Below, piece after piece: positions 39,488 through 49,791 of a DNA stretch of 64,000 nt (position 1 is the first letter of the stretch; every line of letters begins with the position of its first letter). The notes below the pieces were generated by a model. That model did not search any database. It saw only the letters and a program-made list of their open reading frames with translations, and was not told where the DNA came from. This stretch comes from Corynebacterium confusum (GTDB lineage: Bacteria; Actinomycetota; Actinomycetes; Mycobacteriales; Mycobacteriaceae), in assembly GCF_030408715.1 (NCBI RefSeq), contig NZ_CP047202.1:2089907-2153906 (forward strand). The letters run 5' to 3'. Position numbers and translations under genes: made by a program.

Positions 39488-40217
39488 TAGGCACCTCAAA
39501 TACTGTGGGTTCAGCCTCAGATACTACGGCCTGAGCCAGCCGCAGATCTATAGGGGTAGTGATTTTAAATGCCATGGCATCCCCTGTCACCGTCACGACC
39601 GGGCAGCCGTACCACTCCATGAGGCTGGCGTCGTCGGTGGCGACGAACTCGCGGGAATCGGTGGCGAAATAAGCCTCATTGGCCTGGCGCAGGGTGGCCA
39701 GGTCGAAGCCCTGCGGGGTCTGGACCGCGCGCAGCAGGCTGCGGTCCGGGGTAGAGCGCACCCGGGAAGTATCCGCGGCCGCCACCTCTTTAATGGTGTC
39801 GGCGACCGGCAGGACCGGGATGACCGCCGGCGCCCCGTCGAGCACCTTGCGCACGACCCGGCTGATCATCCCCGGGGGCGTGAGCGCGCGGGCGGCGTCG
39901 TGGACCAGCACCACCGCGTCCTCGTGCTCAATGGCCTGTAGCCCGGCCCAGACCGAGTCGGCGCGCTCGCCACCGCCGGCGACGAAGCGCAGAGGGATCT
40001 CTTTAGCCTGGCTAGCCAGGGCGTGCTCGGCGTGGGCGCGCATGACCGGGTTGATGAGAACGACGACCTCGTCCACCACGGCGGAATTAATCATCGCCTG
40101 GACGGAGCGTTCCAGCAGGCTGCGGCCGGCCAGCTCGACATAGGCCTTCGGCAGCTCGGCGCCCAGCCGCGTGCCGCTGCCGGCGGCGGCGATGAGCGCG
40201 ATAACCCGGTGAGTCAC
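39450..40217 (-). CDS. ispD: 2-C-methyl-D-erythritol 4-phosphate cytidylyltransferase IspD
   Basis: A 255-residue nucleotidyltransferase of the MEP pathway. The CTP-binding amino motif is [20 protein letters not shown], and [15 protein letters not shown] follows. The start is a GTG at 40217 overlapping the carD stop (TAGTG). The tail [16 protein letters not shown] lies in the ispF overlap. Confidence 0.95.
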   Translation of the reverse strand: MTHRVIALIAAAGSGTRLGAELPKAYVELAGRSLLERSVQAMINSAVVDEVVVLINPVMRAHAEHALASQAKEIPLRFVAGGGERADSVWAGLQAIEHEDAVVLVHDAARALTPPGMISRVVRKVLDGAPAVIPVLPVADTIKEVAAADTSRVRSTPDRSLLRAVQTPQGFDLATLRQANEAYFATDSREFVATDDASLMEWYGCPVVTVTGDAMAFKITTPIDLRLAQAVVSEAEPTVFEVPNERTDPAQGGHR

Positions 40218-40804
40218 TAGTCTTCGTCGTCGAAGGACAGGTCACCCAGGTCGACGTCGTCAGTGTCGACGTCGGTGGTCACCGAATTGTCCTCGACCAG
40301 GCCGGCGGCGCGGTGGCGCTCGATGGTGGCGTTGATTTCGTCCATCATCTTGTCCGCCTTGGCGTCATCCACCGGCTTGGCCAGGGCCAGCTCGCCGACG
40401 AGGATCTGGCGGGCCTTGACCAGCATGCGCTTCTCGCCCGCGGACAGGCCGCGGTCCTGATCGCGACGCCAGAGGTCGCGCACGACCTCGGCGACCTTGT
40501 TGATGTCACCGGAGGCCAGGCGCTCCTGGTTGGCCTTGTAGCGGCGGGACCAGTTGCCGGCCTCTTCCACGTCCTCCTCGCGCAGGACGGAGAAGACCTT
40601 TTCCAGACCTTCCTTGCCCACCACGTCGCGCACACCGACCTTCTTGGCGTTCTTGGAGGGCACGCGGACAACCAGGTCGGACTGGTTGATGTGGAGCACC
40701 AGGTACTCCAGCTCTTCGCCGCCCATCACGCGCTGCTCGATGTCTTCGATCACCGCGGCGCCGTGGTGCGGGTAAACAACCACCTCTCCGACCTTGAACT
40801 CCAT
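40217..40804 (-). CDS. carD: CarD-family transcription factor
   Basis: A 195-residue RNA polymerase-binding factor that stabilizes open promoter complexes, notably at rRNA promoters. The amino RNAP-interaction domain ([20 protein letters not shown]) and the helical DNA-binding domain with the conserved Trp ([20 protein letters not shown]) are clear. An acidic tail ends the protein. AAGGAG precedes the ATG at 40804. It heads carD-ispD-ispF, as in mycobacteria, and TAGAAT (complement of 40872-40877) is a possible -10. Confidence 0.95.
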   Translation of the reverse strand: MEFKVGEVVVYPHHGAAVIEDIEQRVMGGEELEYLVLHINQSDLVVRVPSKNAKKVGVRDVVGKEGLEKVFSVLREEDVEEAGNWSRRYKANQERLASGDINKVAEVVRDLWRRDQDRGLSAGEKRMLVKARQILVGELALAKPVDDAKADKMMDEINATIERHRAAGLVEDNSVTTDVDTDDVDLGDLSFDDED

Positions 40805-41059
40805 TGCCACTCCTTGCTCGATTGTTAAAGAGGTACCCCTAAAGCCTGCCTGGCAGACACATAGGACAAATATTCTACCACGCGCCAACTCCCCCGGCGC
40901 CGGCCGGCCTCATCCCCCAAAAGTACACCCCCAATTGCCCTCCCTAGAGCGGGGGCTAGGTCACGTTGAGGTCGAAAACTGTGTACTTGGTTGGAAAAAA
41001 TACTAGGCTTGATGATCGACAAATCCCTGTGATCTTTAGTTGATGGAGGACAACCCAAA

Positions 41060-41650
41060 GTGAAGTCCCTGAAGTCTGCCGCCCGTCGCGGTGTCATCGT
41101 TTCGGTTACCGCTGCGTCCGCGCTGGCGCTGGCTTCCTGCTCCGCCGGCCAAGTCACCCAGACTGCCGACCAGGTCGCTGCCGTTGACGGCTCCGAAGCT
41201 TCCACCGAAGATGGCCTGATTGCGGTGCGCGACGTGACCATCCTGGTCGAGCCGGACAACCAGCACGCCTCCCTGAAGTTCACCGCCGTGAACCAGAGCT
41301 ACGAGGACCAGGCAGCCGAGCTGGAATCCATCACCGTGGACGGCCAGGAAGTCCAGCTGCAGCCGGACTCCGTCGAGCCGATCAACCGCGATCAGCGCCT
41401 GGTGGGCGACTCCCAGAAGAACCTGGACAACATGCCGCAGGCTGAGTCGGACGACATCCAGTACGTCGCCACCACCATGCAGGATGACGACTTCGGCTAC
41501 GCCGGCCACCGCACCGTGGTCTTCCAGTTCTCCAACGGCGACATCGAGGTCAACGCCACCGTCGCCGCTTCCCAGAAAGAAGCCGGCAAGTACAACCGCG
41601 ACGTCGAGTCCACCGAGGGCTACACCACCGAGGAACCCTCCGGCCACTAA
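41060..41650 (+). CDS. lpqE: LpqE-like lipoprotein
   Basis: A 196-residue exported lipoprotein with signal peptide and lipobox (LALASCSAG). The mature part is a beta-rich copper-chaperone-like fold in appearance (VTILVEPDNQHASLKFTAVN). The gene is divergent from carD and upstream of radA, the exact place of lpqE (Rv3584) in M. tuberculosis. Function is not established. ATG 41060 follows GGAGGACAAC at good spacing. Confidence 0.85.
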   Translation: MKSLKSAARRGVIVSVTAASALALASCSAGQVTQTADQVAAVDGSEASTEDGLIAVRDVTILVEPDNQHASLKFTAVNQSYEDQAAELESITVDGQEVQLQPDSVEPINRDQRLVGDSQKNLDNMPQAESDDIQYVATTMQDDDFGYAGHRTVVFQFSNGDIEVNATVAASQKEAGKYNRDVESTEGYTTEEPSGH

Positions 41651-41667
41651 GCACTAGCTTTCCCATC

Positions 41668-41689
41668 TCCCCTGGCTACGGCCGGGGGA
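41668..41689 (+). terminator. Probable terminator between lpqE and radA
   Basis: A nine-pair stem (TCCCCTGGC with GCCGGGGGA, one G-T pair) with a 4-base loop, followed by TTTGTTGT. The T-tract is imperfect, so termination may be partial. Confidence 0.6.
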
Positions 41690-41736
41690 TTTGTTGTATC
41701 TGCGGGAATGTCCGGGACGTGTTTTAAGCTAGGGGC

Positions 41737-43098
41737 ATGGCAAAGAAGCAGCGTCCCATCCATACCTGTACCGAGTGCAACTACGTCTCGCCGAAGTGGC
41801 TGGGGCGCTGCCCGGAGTGCGGGTCGTGGGGTACGTTCCAGGAATCCACGCCGGCCAGCCCGGCCGCCGCGACCGCCAGCGCGCCGCAAGGCCTGACCCC
41901 GTCCAGCCCGGCGCAGCCGATGACCAAGATCACCGCCTCGGCCACCCGGACGCAGAAAACCGGCATTTCGGAGTTGGACCGGGTACTCGGCACCGGCATC
42001 GTGCCCGGCTCCGTCGTGCTCATGGCGGGCGAGCCCGGCGTGGGCAAATCCACGCTGCTGCTGGAGGTCGCCTCCCGCTGGACCCAGCAGGACCGCACCG
42101 CGCTTTACGTCACCGCGGAAGAGTCCGCGGGCCAGGTCCGCGCCCGCGCCGAGCGCACCGGAGCGCTGCAGGACACCCTGTACCTGGCGGCCGAGTCCAA
42201 CCTGGACGTCGTCTTCGGACACGTCAAGCAGACCCAGCCCTCGCTCATCATCGTCGACTCGGTCCAGACCATGCAGGCTCCCGGCGTGGAGGGCGTGGCC
42301 GGCGGCGTGGCCCAGTCCCGGGCCGTGACCGCGGCACTGACCACGCTGGCCAAGTCGACGGGGATCCCCATCCTGGTGGTCGGCCACGTCACCAAAGACG
42401 GCAACGTGGCCGGGCCTAGGGTGCTCGAGCACCTCGTCGACGTGGTCTTGAACTTCGAGGGCGACAAGCAGTCCAGCCTGCGCATGCTGCGCGGCATGAA
42501 GAACCGCTTCGGTGCCACGGATGAGGTCGGCTGCTTCGAGCAGACCGCCACCGGCATCCGCGAGGTCGCCGACCCGTCCGGCCTCTTCCTCTCCCACCGC
42601 GGCACCACCCCGGACGGGTCCGCGGTGACCGTGGCCATGGACGGCGTGCGCCCCATCCTGGCTGAGGTCCAAGCCCTGACCGTGGACCCGGTGGCCAAGA
42701 ACCCGCGCCGCGTGGTCACCGGCTTGGACACCAACCGGGTGCCGATGGTGTTAGCGGTCCTGCAGGCCCGGGCCGGGCAGCGCACCAATGACAAGGACGC
42801 CTATGTCGCCACGGTCGGCGGCGTGCGCATTTCGGAGACCGCCACGGATCTGGCAGTCGCGCTGGCCACGTGGTCTTCCCTGCACGAGCAGCCGCTGCCG
42901 CCGCGCACGGTCGTTATCGGCGAGGTCGGTCTGGCGGGCGAGCTGCGCCCGGTGCCCAACCTGGCGCGCCGGCTGAGTGAGGCCGCCCGGCTGGGCTATG
43001 AGAGCGCCATCGTCCCGGCCACGAAGAACCTAGAGACCAACTTGCAGGTGCGCCAGGCGCAGACGCTGCGGGAGGCTATCGGGCTGGTTAGCCCCTAG
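41737..43098 (+). CDS. radA: DNA repair protein RadA
   Basis: A 453-residue RecA-like branch-migration helicase. It has an amino zinc finger CTECNYVSPKWLGRCPECGS, Walker A AGEPGVGKSTLLLEVA, the RadA-specific KNRFG motif in GMKNRFGATDEVG, and a carboxyl Lon-like domain. It acts on recombination intermediates. In mycobacteria and C. glutamicum the next gene is disA; here radA ends in CTAG shared with the next, convergent gene and disA is absent. Confidence 0.96.
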   Translation: MAKKQRPIHTCTECNYVSPKWLGRCPECGSWGTFQESTPASPAAATASAPQGLTPSSPAQPMTKITASATRTQKTGISELDRVLGTGIVPGSVVLMAGEPGVGKSTLLLEVASRWTQQDRTALYVTAEESAGQVRARAERTGALQDTLYLAAESNLDVVFGHVKQTQPSLIIVDSVQTMQAPGVEGVAGGVAQSRAVTAALTTLAKSTGIPILVVGHVTKDGNVAGPRVLEHLVDVVLNFEGDKQSSLRMLRGMKNRFGATDEVGCFEQTATGIREVADPSGLFLSHRGTTPDGSAVTVAMDGVRPILAEVQALTVDPVAKNPRRVVTGLDTNRVPMVLAVLQARAGQRTNDKDAYVATVGGVRISETATDLAVALATWSSLHEQPLPPRTVVIGEVGLAGELRPVPNLARRLSEAARLGYESAIVPATKNLETNLQVRQAQTLREAIGLVSP

Positions 43099-43808
43099 GA
43101 CAGGTTGAAGGTGTGGGCCGCCGACGGGTTGTCGCCGATGACGGCGTGGAGGTAGTAGCCGCCCGGCTCCACGGCGGAGCGGTTGTTGCACTGCTCCGGG
43201 GCGGAGTTCTGCCGCGACCAGGTCGCCTGGAAGTGGCGCTTCTTGCCGGACTCGAAGGTCTGCTCGCCCTCCTGCACCGACGGGTAGCAGTCCGTGTCCG
43301 CCCACATCCGCTGGTTGGTGCCCAGGTTGTAGACCTCGAAGCGCAGCTCCTGGTCGTCGAGGTTGATCTCGCAGTCGGCCTTGGTGGGGTTTTCCACCGT
43401 CATGTAGAAGGTGGGCAGCTCGCCCTCGCCGTAGGTAGCCTTATCGCTGCTGGCGGTGATCTTCAGATCGGAGAGCTGACAGGTGTCCTTAGCGTCGGCC
43501 GCTACCGGCTCCGAGCTCGCTTCCGCGTCCTCGCTTTCGCGGGCGGATTCAGACTCGGTCTCCGTCTGAGATTCCGACTCGGCTTCTGATTCCACCGCGG
43601 TCGTCTCAGTCTCCGCCGCAGGGGTTGACTCCGAGGTGGTCTCGGCGGCCGGCTCGGTCGTCTCGTCGTTGCTGGAGCCGCCGACCATGCTTAAGACCCA
43701 GACCAGCAGAACGACGACCACGACGATGATGACCAACGCCGCGACGCGGCGGCGCTGGTAGATCTCGTTGGGCAGGGGGCGCTTCTGCTGGGGGTTACGG
43801 TTAGTCAC
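43095..43808 (-). CDS. Membrane-anchored secreted protein (Rv3587c-like)
   Basis: A 237-residue protein. A short basic cytoplasmic end precedes one strong transmembrane helix (VAALVIIVVVVVLLVWVLSM), a ~60-residue Thr/Ser/Glu-rich linker, and a 130-residue extracellular domain with four Cys (CQLSDLKITAS, DCEINLDD, DTDCYPS, EQCNNRS) that could form two disulfides. Placement between radA and carbonic anhydrase matches Rv3587c of M. tuberculosis. Function is not known. Confidence 0.8.
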   Translation of the reverse strand: MTNRNPQQKRPLPNEIYQRRRVAALVIIVVVVVLLVWVLSMVGGSSNDETTEPAAETTSESTPAAETETTAVESEAESESQTETESESARESEDAEASSEPVAADAKDTCQLSDLKITASSDKATYGEGELPTFYMTVENPTKADCEINLDDQELRFEVYNLGTNQRMWADTDCYPSVQEGEQTFESGKKRHFQATWSRQNSAPEQCNNRSAVEPGGYYLHAVIGDNPSAAHTFNLS

Positions 43809-43889
43809 GGCTACTAGTTTATTGCTTTAGCAGCGGCGACGGCTGGCACCTTCAGGGGCGTGTCTTCGATTGGCCGGCGGTTACGCGGC

Positions 43890-44516
43890 TCAGTCCAGCC
43901 CGTGGGTCACCAGGGTCTCGACGGTAGAGTCTTCCAGCAGGTAGCGGGCGCCGACGACGCCGACGGTCCCCTCCTCGACCTTGTGCTGCAGGACCGAGAG
44001 GCTGGCCACGAGCTGGTCGACGGTCTCGCGCACGTGCTGGCGCTCGTAGTCGTCGGTGCTCGAGTTGCCGGCGCGCTTGGACTTCAGCGTCGACAGCGTG
44101 ACCTTCTCGATGATCGCGCGCTGGAAGCCGGCGGGTAGCTCGGCGTGCTGGTCCACCACCGCGGCGGTGGCGGAGACCGCGCCGCAGGACTGGTGGCCCA
44201 GGATAACCACCAGGTTGCAGTTCAGGTTTTCCAGGGCGTATTCCAGCGAGCCCTTCACCGCGGTATCCAGGATGTGCCCGGCGGTGCGGATGACGAAAGC
44301 ATCCCCCAGGCCCAGGTCGAAGAGGATCTCCACGGGGGCACGGGAATCCGAGCAGGACAGGACCACCACGCGGGGATCCTGCCCGCCGCGCAGGCCGGCC
44401 CGACGCTCCTCGTCGCTGTGCGGGTGCAGCGGGGAGTTGTCGCGGAAGCGCTCGTTTCCGGCTTGGAGGGCCTCCCAGACTTCCCGGGGGCTTTGCTTTT
44501 TATCTTTCAGTGGCAT
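43890..44516 (-). CDS. Beta-carbonic anhydrase
   Basis: A 208-residue enzyme for CO2/bicarbonate interconversion in the cytoplasm. The zinc ligands are the Cys of VLSCSDSRAPVE and the His/Cys of VILGHQSCGAVS, with the Asp/Arg dyad in CSDSR intact. Synteny with Rv3588c (canB) next to mutY supports the call. Confidence 0.94.
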   Translation of the reverse strand: MPLKDKKQSPREVWEALQAGNERFRDNSPLHPHSDEERRAGLRGGQDPRVVVLSCSDSRAPVEILFDLGLGDAFVIRTAGHILDTAVKGSLEYALENLNCNLVVILGHQSCGAVSATAAVVDQHAELPAGFQRAIIEKVTLSTLKSKRAGNSSTDDYERQHVRETVDQLVASLSVLQHKVEEGTVGVVGARYLLEDSTVETLVTHGLD

Positions 44517-44566
44517 GGCTCAAATTATAGTCCTGTACACCGCTCCTATTAGACTCCTGCACAGAT

Positions 44567-45436
44567 ATGGATACTGGTGCTTTGCTCGAATGGTTCGCCC
44601 ACGCCCGCCGACCCCTGCCCTGGCGGGAGCCGTCGACGACCGCGTGGGGCGTGTTGGTCAGCGAGGTCATGAGCCAGCAGACCCCCGTCGCCCGGGTCGC
44701 GCCCGTCTGGCAGGAGTGGATGCGCCGCTGGCCCACCCCTACCGACTTCGCCGCCGCCAGCCGGGACGAGATCCTGCGCGCCTGGGGCAAGCTGGGCTAC
44801 CCGCGCCGCGCGCTGCGCCTGTGGGAGTGCGCGCAGGTGGTCCGCGACGACTTTGCCGGCGAGGTCCCCGACAGCGTCGATGATTTGCTCAGCCTGCCGG
44901 GCATCGGCGACTACACCGCCCGCGCGGTGTCCTGCTTCCACTACGGCTACAACGTCCCGGTGGTCGACACCAACGTCCGCCGCGTGGTCGAGCGCGCCGA
45001 AAATGGCAATTTCCTAGCCCCCAACCCGTCGAAGAGGGAGCTCGCCCAGGTCGCCGCGCTCCTGCCGAAAGATAACGGCCCCACCGTCTCCGTGGCCCTG
45101 ATGGAGCTGGGCGCCCTAGTCTGCCGCGCCAAGTCCCCGGCCTGCCCCGCCTGCCCGTTGAAGGAGTCCTGCGCCTGGCAGGCCGCCGGCTGCCCCAGCC
45201 CTAGCGCGGAAGAGCTGACCAAGGCCAAGAAGCGGGTCCAGAAATTTGCCGGCACCGACCGGCAGGTGCGCGGCAAAATCATGGACGTGCTGCGCGCTGC
45301 CGATGCCCCCGTCCCCCAGGCGGACATCGACGTCGTCTGGCCAGACGCTCCGCAACGCTCCCGGGCGCTGGCCTCGCTTCTGGCCGACGGCCTCGCCGAA
45401 CAAGACGAGCAGGGGCTTTTCCACCTGCCGCGCTAG
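44567..45436 (+). CDS. mutY: A/G-specific adenine glycosylase MutY
   Basis: A 289-residue base-excision enzyme that removes adenine opposite 8-oxoguanine. The HhH-GPD motif is LLSLPGIGDYTARAVSCF with the catalytic Asp in VPVVDTNVRRVV. The iron-sulfur ligands are in CRAKSPACPACPLKESC (spacing 6-2-5). The carboxyl domain is shorter than in MutY of E. coli. The stop shares CTAG with the convergent gene. Confidence 0.94.
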   Translation: MDTGALLEWFAHARRPLPWREPSTTAWGVLVSEVMSQQTPVARVAPVWQEWMRRWPTPTDFAAASRDEILRAWGKLGYPRRALRLWECAQVVRDDFAGEVPDSVDDLLSLPGIGDYTARAVSCFHYGYNVPVVDTNVRRVVERAENGNFLAPNPSKRELAQVAALLPKDNGPTVSVALMELGALVCRAKSPACPACPLKESCAWQAAGCPSPSAEELTKAKKRVQKFAGTDRQVRGKIMDVLRAADAPVPQADIDVVWPDAPQRSRALASLLADGLAEQDEQGLFHLPR

Positions 45437-46719
45437 GTCCGGATGGAAAAGTCGATGAGCCGGGTCAGCGCCCAGTCCGGGTCCGTGAACAGCCGGGCCA
45501 AGACCAGGCCGGCGCCGATGGAGGCCACCACCATCATGCTGGTGGCCAGGTTGGCCAGGGCCTGCTCCATCTGCCCCTCGTTGAGGTAGTAGACCGCCCG
45601 GAACATAGTCACCCCGGGAATCATGATGACCGCGGCCGGCACCGTCGTGGTAATCCGCGGCAGCCGCGCCTTCCGGGAGGCCAGCGCGCCCAGCAGGCCG
45701 ATGACCAGCCCGCCGCAAAACGCCGCGAAGTACCCGGTGGTGCCCAGGTGCAGCAGCAGAAGGCGCGCCGCGTTCGCCACGGTGCCCACCATCGCGGCCA
45801 CCAAGATCATCCGGCGGGAGGAATTAAACAGGAAGGCGAAACCGGCGATGCCGAAGAAGCTGGCCAGGACCGCCATGGTGTGCCAGGTGGCATCGGTAGC
45901 CGGCACCGGCGGGGCCGGGTTCAGGTCCGTGAGCCAACTGACCATCGCCACGGTAAAGGTGGCGGCGAAAATGACGGTGAAGGCATAAGCCAAGCGCACC
46001 ATGCCGGCGTCGAAGTCGAAGCGCGCAATATCAATCAGCGCGGAGAACAGCGGAAAGCCCGGGATCAAAAAGAGCACCGCCGCCACGTAGCCGGAGGAAA
46101 AATCCCCCGGGTCGGCCAGCCCGAGCGCCCCGACGAACTCGGTCACGAGGAAGAAGACCAGGCTGGCCGTCGCGCCGCCGGCCACGATGCCACCGATCTG
46201 GTGGACGTGGTTACTGAGCACGAAATGGCGCACGAATTGCCCGCTAAAGGCGGCCAAGGCGACGATCCCGACCGCGGCCAGGGGAAAGAAATTCAGCAGC
46301 GCAAACGATGCACAGGCCACGGCTGCGGCGGCCGAGAGCACCCAGCCGTTCCACCGCTTGCGCACGTTGTGCTCGATCTGATCGAGCTTTTCCGACAGCT
46401 CCTCGGCCGTAATCCCGTAAAACAAGTGGTGCCGGGTCAGGTCTTCTAGCGCCTCGATGCGGGAGGCATCCACCGCCGGCGAATGCTGCCGGGAGATCAC
46501 CGTGCGGAAAAGCTCACCGCGGTGGAAGGTACAGGTAATCTGCGTGAGCCCGACCGTGGCATCCAGCCGGTCGAAGCCCAGGGCCCGGGCCGCGCGCTTC
46601 ATCCCGCGCAGCACCCGGTAGCCCGACGTGCCCGCCCCCATGAGCAACATTCCCAGGCGTAAGACCACGTCGGCCTCCACGCCCATGCGGCGGTGCTTTT
46701 CGTACGGCGGCGGGGTCAC
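45433..46719 (-). CDS. Second ThrE-family (threonine/serine exporter) membrane protein
   Basis: A 428-residue protein with the amino DUF1212-type domain (RLGMLLMGAGTSGYRVLRGM, CTFHRGELFRTVISR) and ten hydrophobic segments, ending with VPAAVIMIPGVTMFRAVYYL. It lacks the long disordered tail of thrE at 23.1 kb and is clearly divergent from it. Export of an amino acid or small acid is likely; the substrate is unknown. The GTG start at 46719 lies one base after the stop of the upstream miniprotein. Confidence 0.85.
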   Translation of the reverse strand: MTPPPYEKHRRMGVEADVVLRLGMLLMGAGTSGYRVLRGMKRAARALGFDRLDATVGLTQITCTFHRGELFRTVISRQHSPAVDASRIEALEDLTRHHLFYGITAEELSEKLDQIEHNVRKRWNGWVLSAAAAVACASFALLNFFPLAAVGIVALAAFSGQFVRHFVLSNHVHQIGGIVAGGATASLVFFLVTEFVGALGLADPGDFSSGYVAAVLFLIPGFPLFSALIDIARFDFDAGMVRLAYAFTVIFAATFTVAMVSWLTDLNPAPPVPATDATWHTMAVLASFFGIAGFAFLFNSSRRMILVAAMVGTVANAARLLLLHLGTTGYFAAFCGGLVIGLLGALASRKARLPRITTTVPAAVIMIPGVTMFRAVYYLNEGQMEQALANLATSMMVVASIGAGLVLARLFTDPDWALTRLIDFSIRT

Positions 46720-46720
46720 T

Positions 46721-46891
46721 TTAGCGCCAGCGTCCGCGCCAGTTGAGCCCGCCCGGCAGGTTCACCCAGAACCCGCCGCGGGAGTTGAACGTCACCGGAC
46801 CAATCTTGGTCGAGGCCGAGGCCCCGCGGCCGGAGAAGTTGATCCAGCTGTTCTTGCCGGTCTTCTTGCGTGAACGGTATTGCAATCCCAT
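46721..46891 (-). CDS. DUF4236 miniprotein
   Basis: A 56-residue basic, Gly-rich protein (MGLQYRSRKKTGKNSWINFS, then STKIGPVTFNSRGGFWVNLP) matching the short DUF4236 pattern in which the first ~50 residues hold repeated aromatic-Gly turns. It reads straight into the ThrE-like gene with one base between, so they are co-transcribed. No function is known for such short forms. Confidence 0.78.
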   Translation of the reverse strand: MGLQYRSRKKTGKNSWINFSGRGASASTKIGPVTFNSRGGFWVNLPGGLNWRGRWR

Positions 46892-46937
46892 GCCAGTGAT
46901 TCTAACTCACTTTTAGAGCCCGGTTTACAGGCACTAA

Positions 46938-46965
46938 AAAGCAGCCTCCCGCAGGAGGCTGCTTT
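46938..46965 (-). terminator. Rho-independent terminator after clpC
   Basis: An 11- to 12-bp perfect stem (46938-46949 with 46954-46965) with a 4-base loop. The run of A at 46936-46940 gives a U-tract to the leftward clpC transcript, 18 bases past the stop. Confidence 0.9.
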
Positions 46966-46982
46966 ATCACGTCAGCGACGTC

Positions 46983-49667
46983 TTACATCGGCTGGCCGGC
47001 TCCGGCCGGCCCATCCTCATCGCCTAGGTTCTCAGGCGTTTCGGGCAGGGTATCAGCCGTGATTTCCTCTGGCTCGCCGGTTTCCTCGTTCTCGCGGACC
47101 TCGGTGTCGTCCAGCTCCTGTTCGAAGGTGCCTTCCGGCAGCGGCTTCGGGCGCGGGCTGAAGGTGAAGGTGGCCTGGGAGTTGTCTTTGGACTCGCCGT
47201 CCCAGTTCTCCACGTCGACGCTGATGATTTCGCCAGCACCGATCTCGCCGAAAAGGATCTTCTCCGAGAGCTGGTCCTCGATCTCGCGCTGGATGGTGCG
47301 GCGCAGCGGGCGCGCGCCCAGCACCGGGTCGAAACCGCGCTTGGCCAGCAGGCGCTTGGCCTTCTCGGTCAGCTCGATGTCCATGTCGCGCTCCTGCAGG
47401 GACTTGGACACGCGGCCGATGAGCAGGTCGACCATTTCCATGATCTGCTCTTCGTTGAGCTGGTGGAAGACCACAACCTCGTCGATACGGTTCAGGAACT
47501 CCGGGCGGAAGTGCTTCTTAAGCTCGTCGTTGACCTTGGTCTTCATCCGCTCGTACTGCGCATCCTGATCCGAGGCAGCATCGGCAGTAAAGCCTAGGCC
47601 CACGGCCTTGGAGATGTCCTGGGTGCCCAGGTTCGAGGTGAAGATCAACACGGTGTTCTTGAAGTCCACCACGCGGCCCTGGCCGTCGGTCAGGCGGCCG
47701 TCCTCGAGGACCTGCAGCATGGTGTTGTAAATCTCCTTGTGGGCCTTCTCGATCTCGTCGAAGAGCACGACGCTGAACGGCTTGCGGCGGACCTTCTCCG
47801 TGAGCTGGCCTCCCTCCTCGTAGCCGACGTACCCCGGAGGGGCACCGAACAGACGGGAGGCGGTGAAGCGGTCGTGGAACTCACTCATGTCGATCTGGAT
47901 GAGGTCATCATCCGAGCCGAAGAGGAAGTTAGCCAGCGACTTCGACAGCTCCGTCTTACCCACGCCAGACGGGCCAGCGAAGATGAAGGAACCGGAAGGA
48001 CGGCGCGGGTCCTTCAGGCCCGCACGGGTGCGGCGGATGGCGCGGGAGACGGCCTTGACGGCCTCGTCCTGGCCGATGATCCGCTTGTGCAGCTCCTCTT
48101 CCATGTGCAGCAGCCGCGAGGATTCCTTCTCCGTGAGCTTGAGGACCGGGATGCCGGTCCAGTGCGCCAGCACCTCGGCAATCTGATCCTCGCCGACCTC
48201 GGCGATGTCCTCCAGCTCGCCGTTGCGCCACTGCTTTTCCTTCTCGGCGCGCTCCTCGCCCAGCTGGCGCTCCTTGTCGCGCAGGCCGGCGGCCTTCTCG
48301 AAGTCCTGGGCGTCGATGGCCGCTTCCTTCTCCTGGCGGACCTCGGCGATCCGGTCGTCGACCTCGCGGACGGAATCCGGGGCGGTCATGCGCTTGATGC
48401 GCATGCGGGCGCCGGCCTCGTCCAGCAGGTCCACCGCCTTATCCGGCAGGAAGCGGTCGTTGATGTAGCGATCCGACAGGGAGGCCGCCGCCTTCAGGGC
48501 GTCGTCGGTGTAGGAGACACGGTGGTGCGCCTCGTACTTGTCGCGCAGCCCCTTCAGGATCTTGATGGTGTCGTCCAGGGAGGGCTCTTCCACCTTCACT
48601 GGCTGGAAACGGCGCTCCAGCGCGGCGTCCTTCTCGATGTGCTTGCGGTATTCCTCCAGCGTGGTCGCACCGATGGTCTGCAGCTCGCCGCGGGCCAGCT
48701 TCGGCTTGAGCAGCGAGGCGGCATCAATAGCGCCCTCGGCGGCGCCGGCGCCGACTAGGGTGTGGATCTCATCGATGAACAGGATGATGTCGCCGCGCTG
48801 GTTAATCTCCTTGAGCACCTTCTTCAGGCGCTCCTCGAAGTCACCGCGGTAGCGGGAACCGGCGATCAGCGAGCCCAGATCCAGGGAGTAGACCTGCTTG
48901 TCCTTCAGGGTCTCCGGGACCTTGCCGTTGACAATGTCCAGGGCCAAGCCCTCGACGACGGCGGTCTTACCGACGCCGGGCTCGCCGATGAGCACCGGGT
49001 TGTTCTTGGTGCGGCGCGAGAGCACCTGCATGATGCGCTCGACCTCGGACTCGCGGCCGACGACCGGATCCAGCTTGCCGTCCTTGGCGGCCTGGGTCAG
49101 GTTGCGGCCGAACTGGTCCAGCACCAGGGAGTTGGAGCGCTCCCCGGAGCTGCCCTGGGAACCGCGCCCGCCGGCGCCAGCACCCACGGGGCCGCCCTTG
49201 TTACTGTTGTCGTTTTCCTGGTTATTGCCCTCGTAACCGGACAGCAACTGGATAACCTGCTGACGCACGCGCGGCAGATCCGCGCCCAGCTTGGTCAGCA
49301 CCTGCGCGGCGACGCCGTCGCCTTCGCGGATAAGGCCCAGCAGCAGGAACTCAGTACCGATGTACTTGTGCCCCATCTGCAGTCCCTCACGCAGGGACAG
49401 CTCCAAGACCTTCTTCGCGCGCGGGGTAAACGGGATGTGCCCGGTGTGCGGCTGGGTGCCCTGGCCGATGATCTCCTCGACCTCGCGGCGCACGTCCTCC
49501 AGGGAAATCCCCATGGACTCCAGCGCCTTGGCGGCTACGCCTTCACCCTCGTGGATAAGGCCCAAAAGGATGTGCTCGGTGCCGATATAGTTGTGGTTGA
49601 GCATGCGTGCCTCTTCCTGCGCCAAGACGATGACGCGGCGGGCACGGTCAGTAAACCTTTCGAACAT
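46983..49667 (-). CDS. clpC: ATP-dependent Clp protease ATP-binding subunit ClpC
   Basis: An 894-residue Hsp100 unfoldase that feeds ClpP. It has an amino double Clp-N repeat, a first AAA+ domain ([34 protein letters not shown]), a UVR-containing middle region ([19 protein letters not shown]), and a second AAA+ domain ([20 protein letters not shown]). The ClpP-docking loop VGLGF is near residue 700. A Gly/Asn-rich linker follows the Clp-N domain. The carboxyl end is longer and more acidic than usual ([20 protein letters not shown]). A ClgR-like site lies upstream. Confidence 0.97.
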   Translation of the reverse strand: MFERFTDRARRVIVLAQEEARMLNHNYIGTEHILLGLIHEGEGVAAKALESMGISLEDVRREVEEIIGQGTQPHTGHIPFTPRAKKVLELSLREGLQMGHKYIGTEFLLLGLIREGDGVAAQVLTKLGADLPRVRQQVIQLLSGYEGNNQENDNSNKGGPVGAGAGGRGSQGSSGERSNSLVLDQFGRNLTQAAKDGKLDPVVGRESEVERIMQVLSRRTKNNPVLIGEPGVGKTAVVEGLALDIVNGKVPETLKDKQVYSLDLGSLIAGSRYRGDFEERLKKVLKEINQRGDIILFIDEIHTLVGAGAAEGAIDAASLLKPKLARGELQTIGATTLEEYRKHIEKDAALERRFQPVKVEEPSLDDTIKILKGLRDKYEAHHRVSYTDDALKAAASLSDRYINDRFLPDKAVDLLDEAGARMRIKRMTAPDSVREVDDRIAEVRQEKEAAIDAQDFEKAAGLRDKERQLGEERAEKEKQWRNGELEDIAEVGEDQIAEVLAHWTGIPVLKLTEKESSRLLHMEEELHKRIIGQDEAVKAVSRAIRRTRAGLKDPRRPSGSFIFAGPSGVGKTELSKSLANFLFGSDDDLIQIDMSEFHDRFTASRLFGAPPGYVGYEEGGQLTEKVRRKPFSVVLFDEIEKAHKEIYNTMLQVLEDGRLTDGQGRVVDFKNTVLIFTSNLGTQDISKAVGLGFTADAASDQDAQYERMKTKVNDELKKHFRPEFLNRIDEVVVFHQLNEEQIMEMVDLLIGRVSKSLQERDMDIELTEKAKRLLAKRGFDPVLGARPLRRTIQREIEDQLSEKILFGEIGAGEIISVDVENWDGESKDNSQATFTFSPRPKPLPEGTFEQELDDTEVRENEETGEPEEITADTLPETPENLGDEDGPAGAGQPM

Positions 49668-49791
49668 CTGCTATCTACCCCTTGTGGTTTTTCCTAAATT
49701 CTCTATCCACTCTAACGCGCTTTCCCCAGCCTCCATTCTCACTTTCTGTGTCAAGGTAGTAAATCAGCCGCTTTTAGCAGGTCATGAACCT

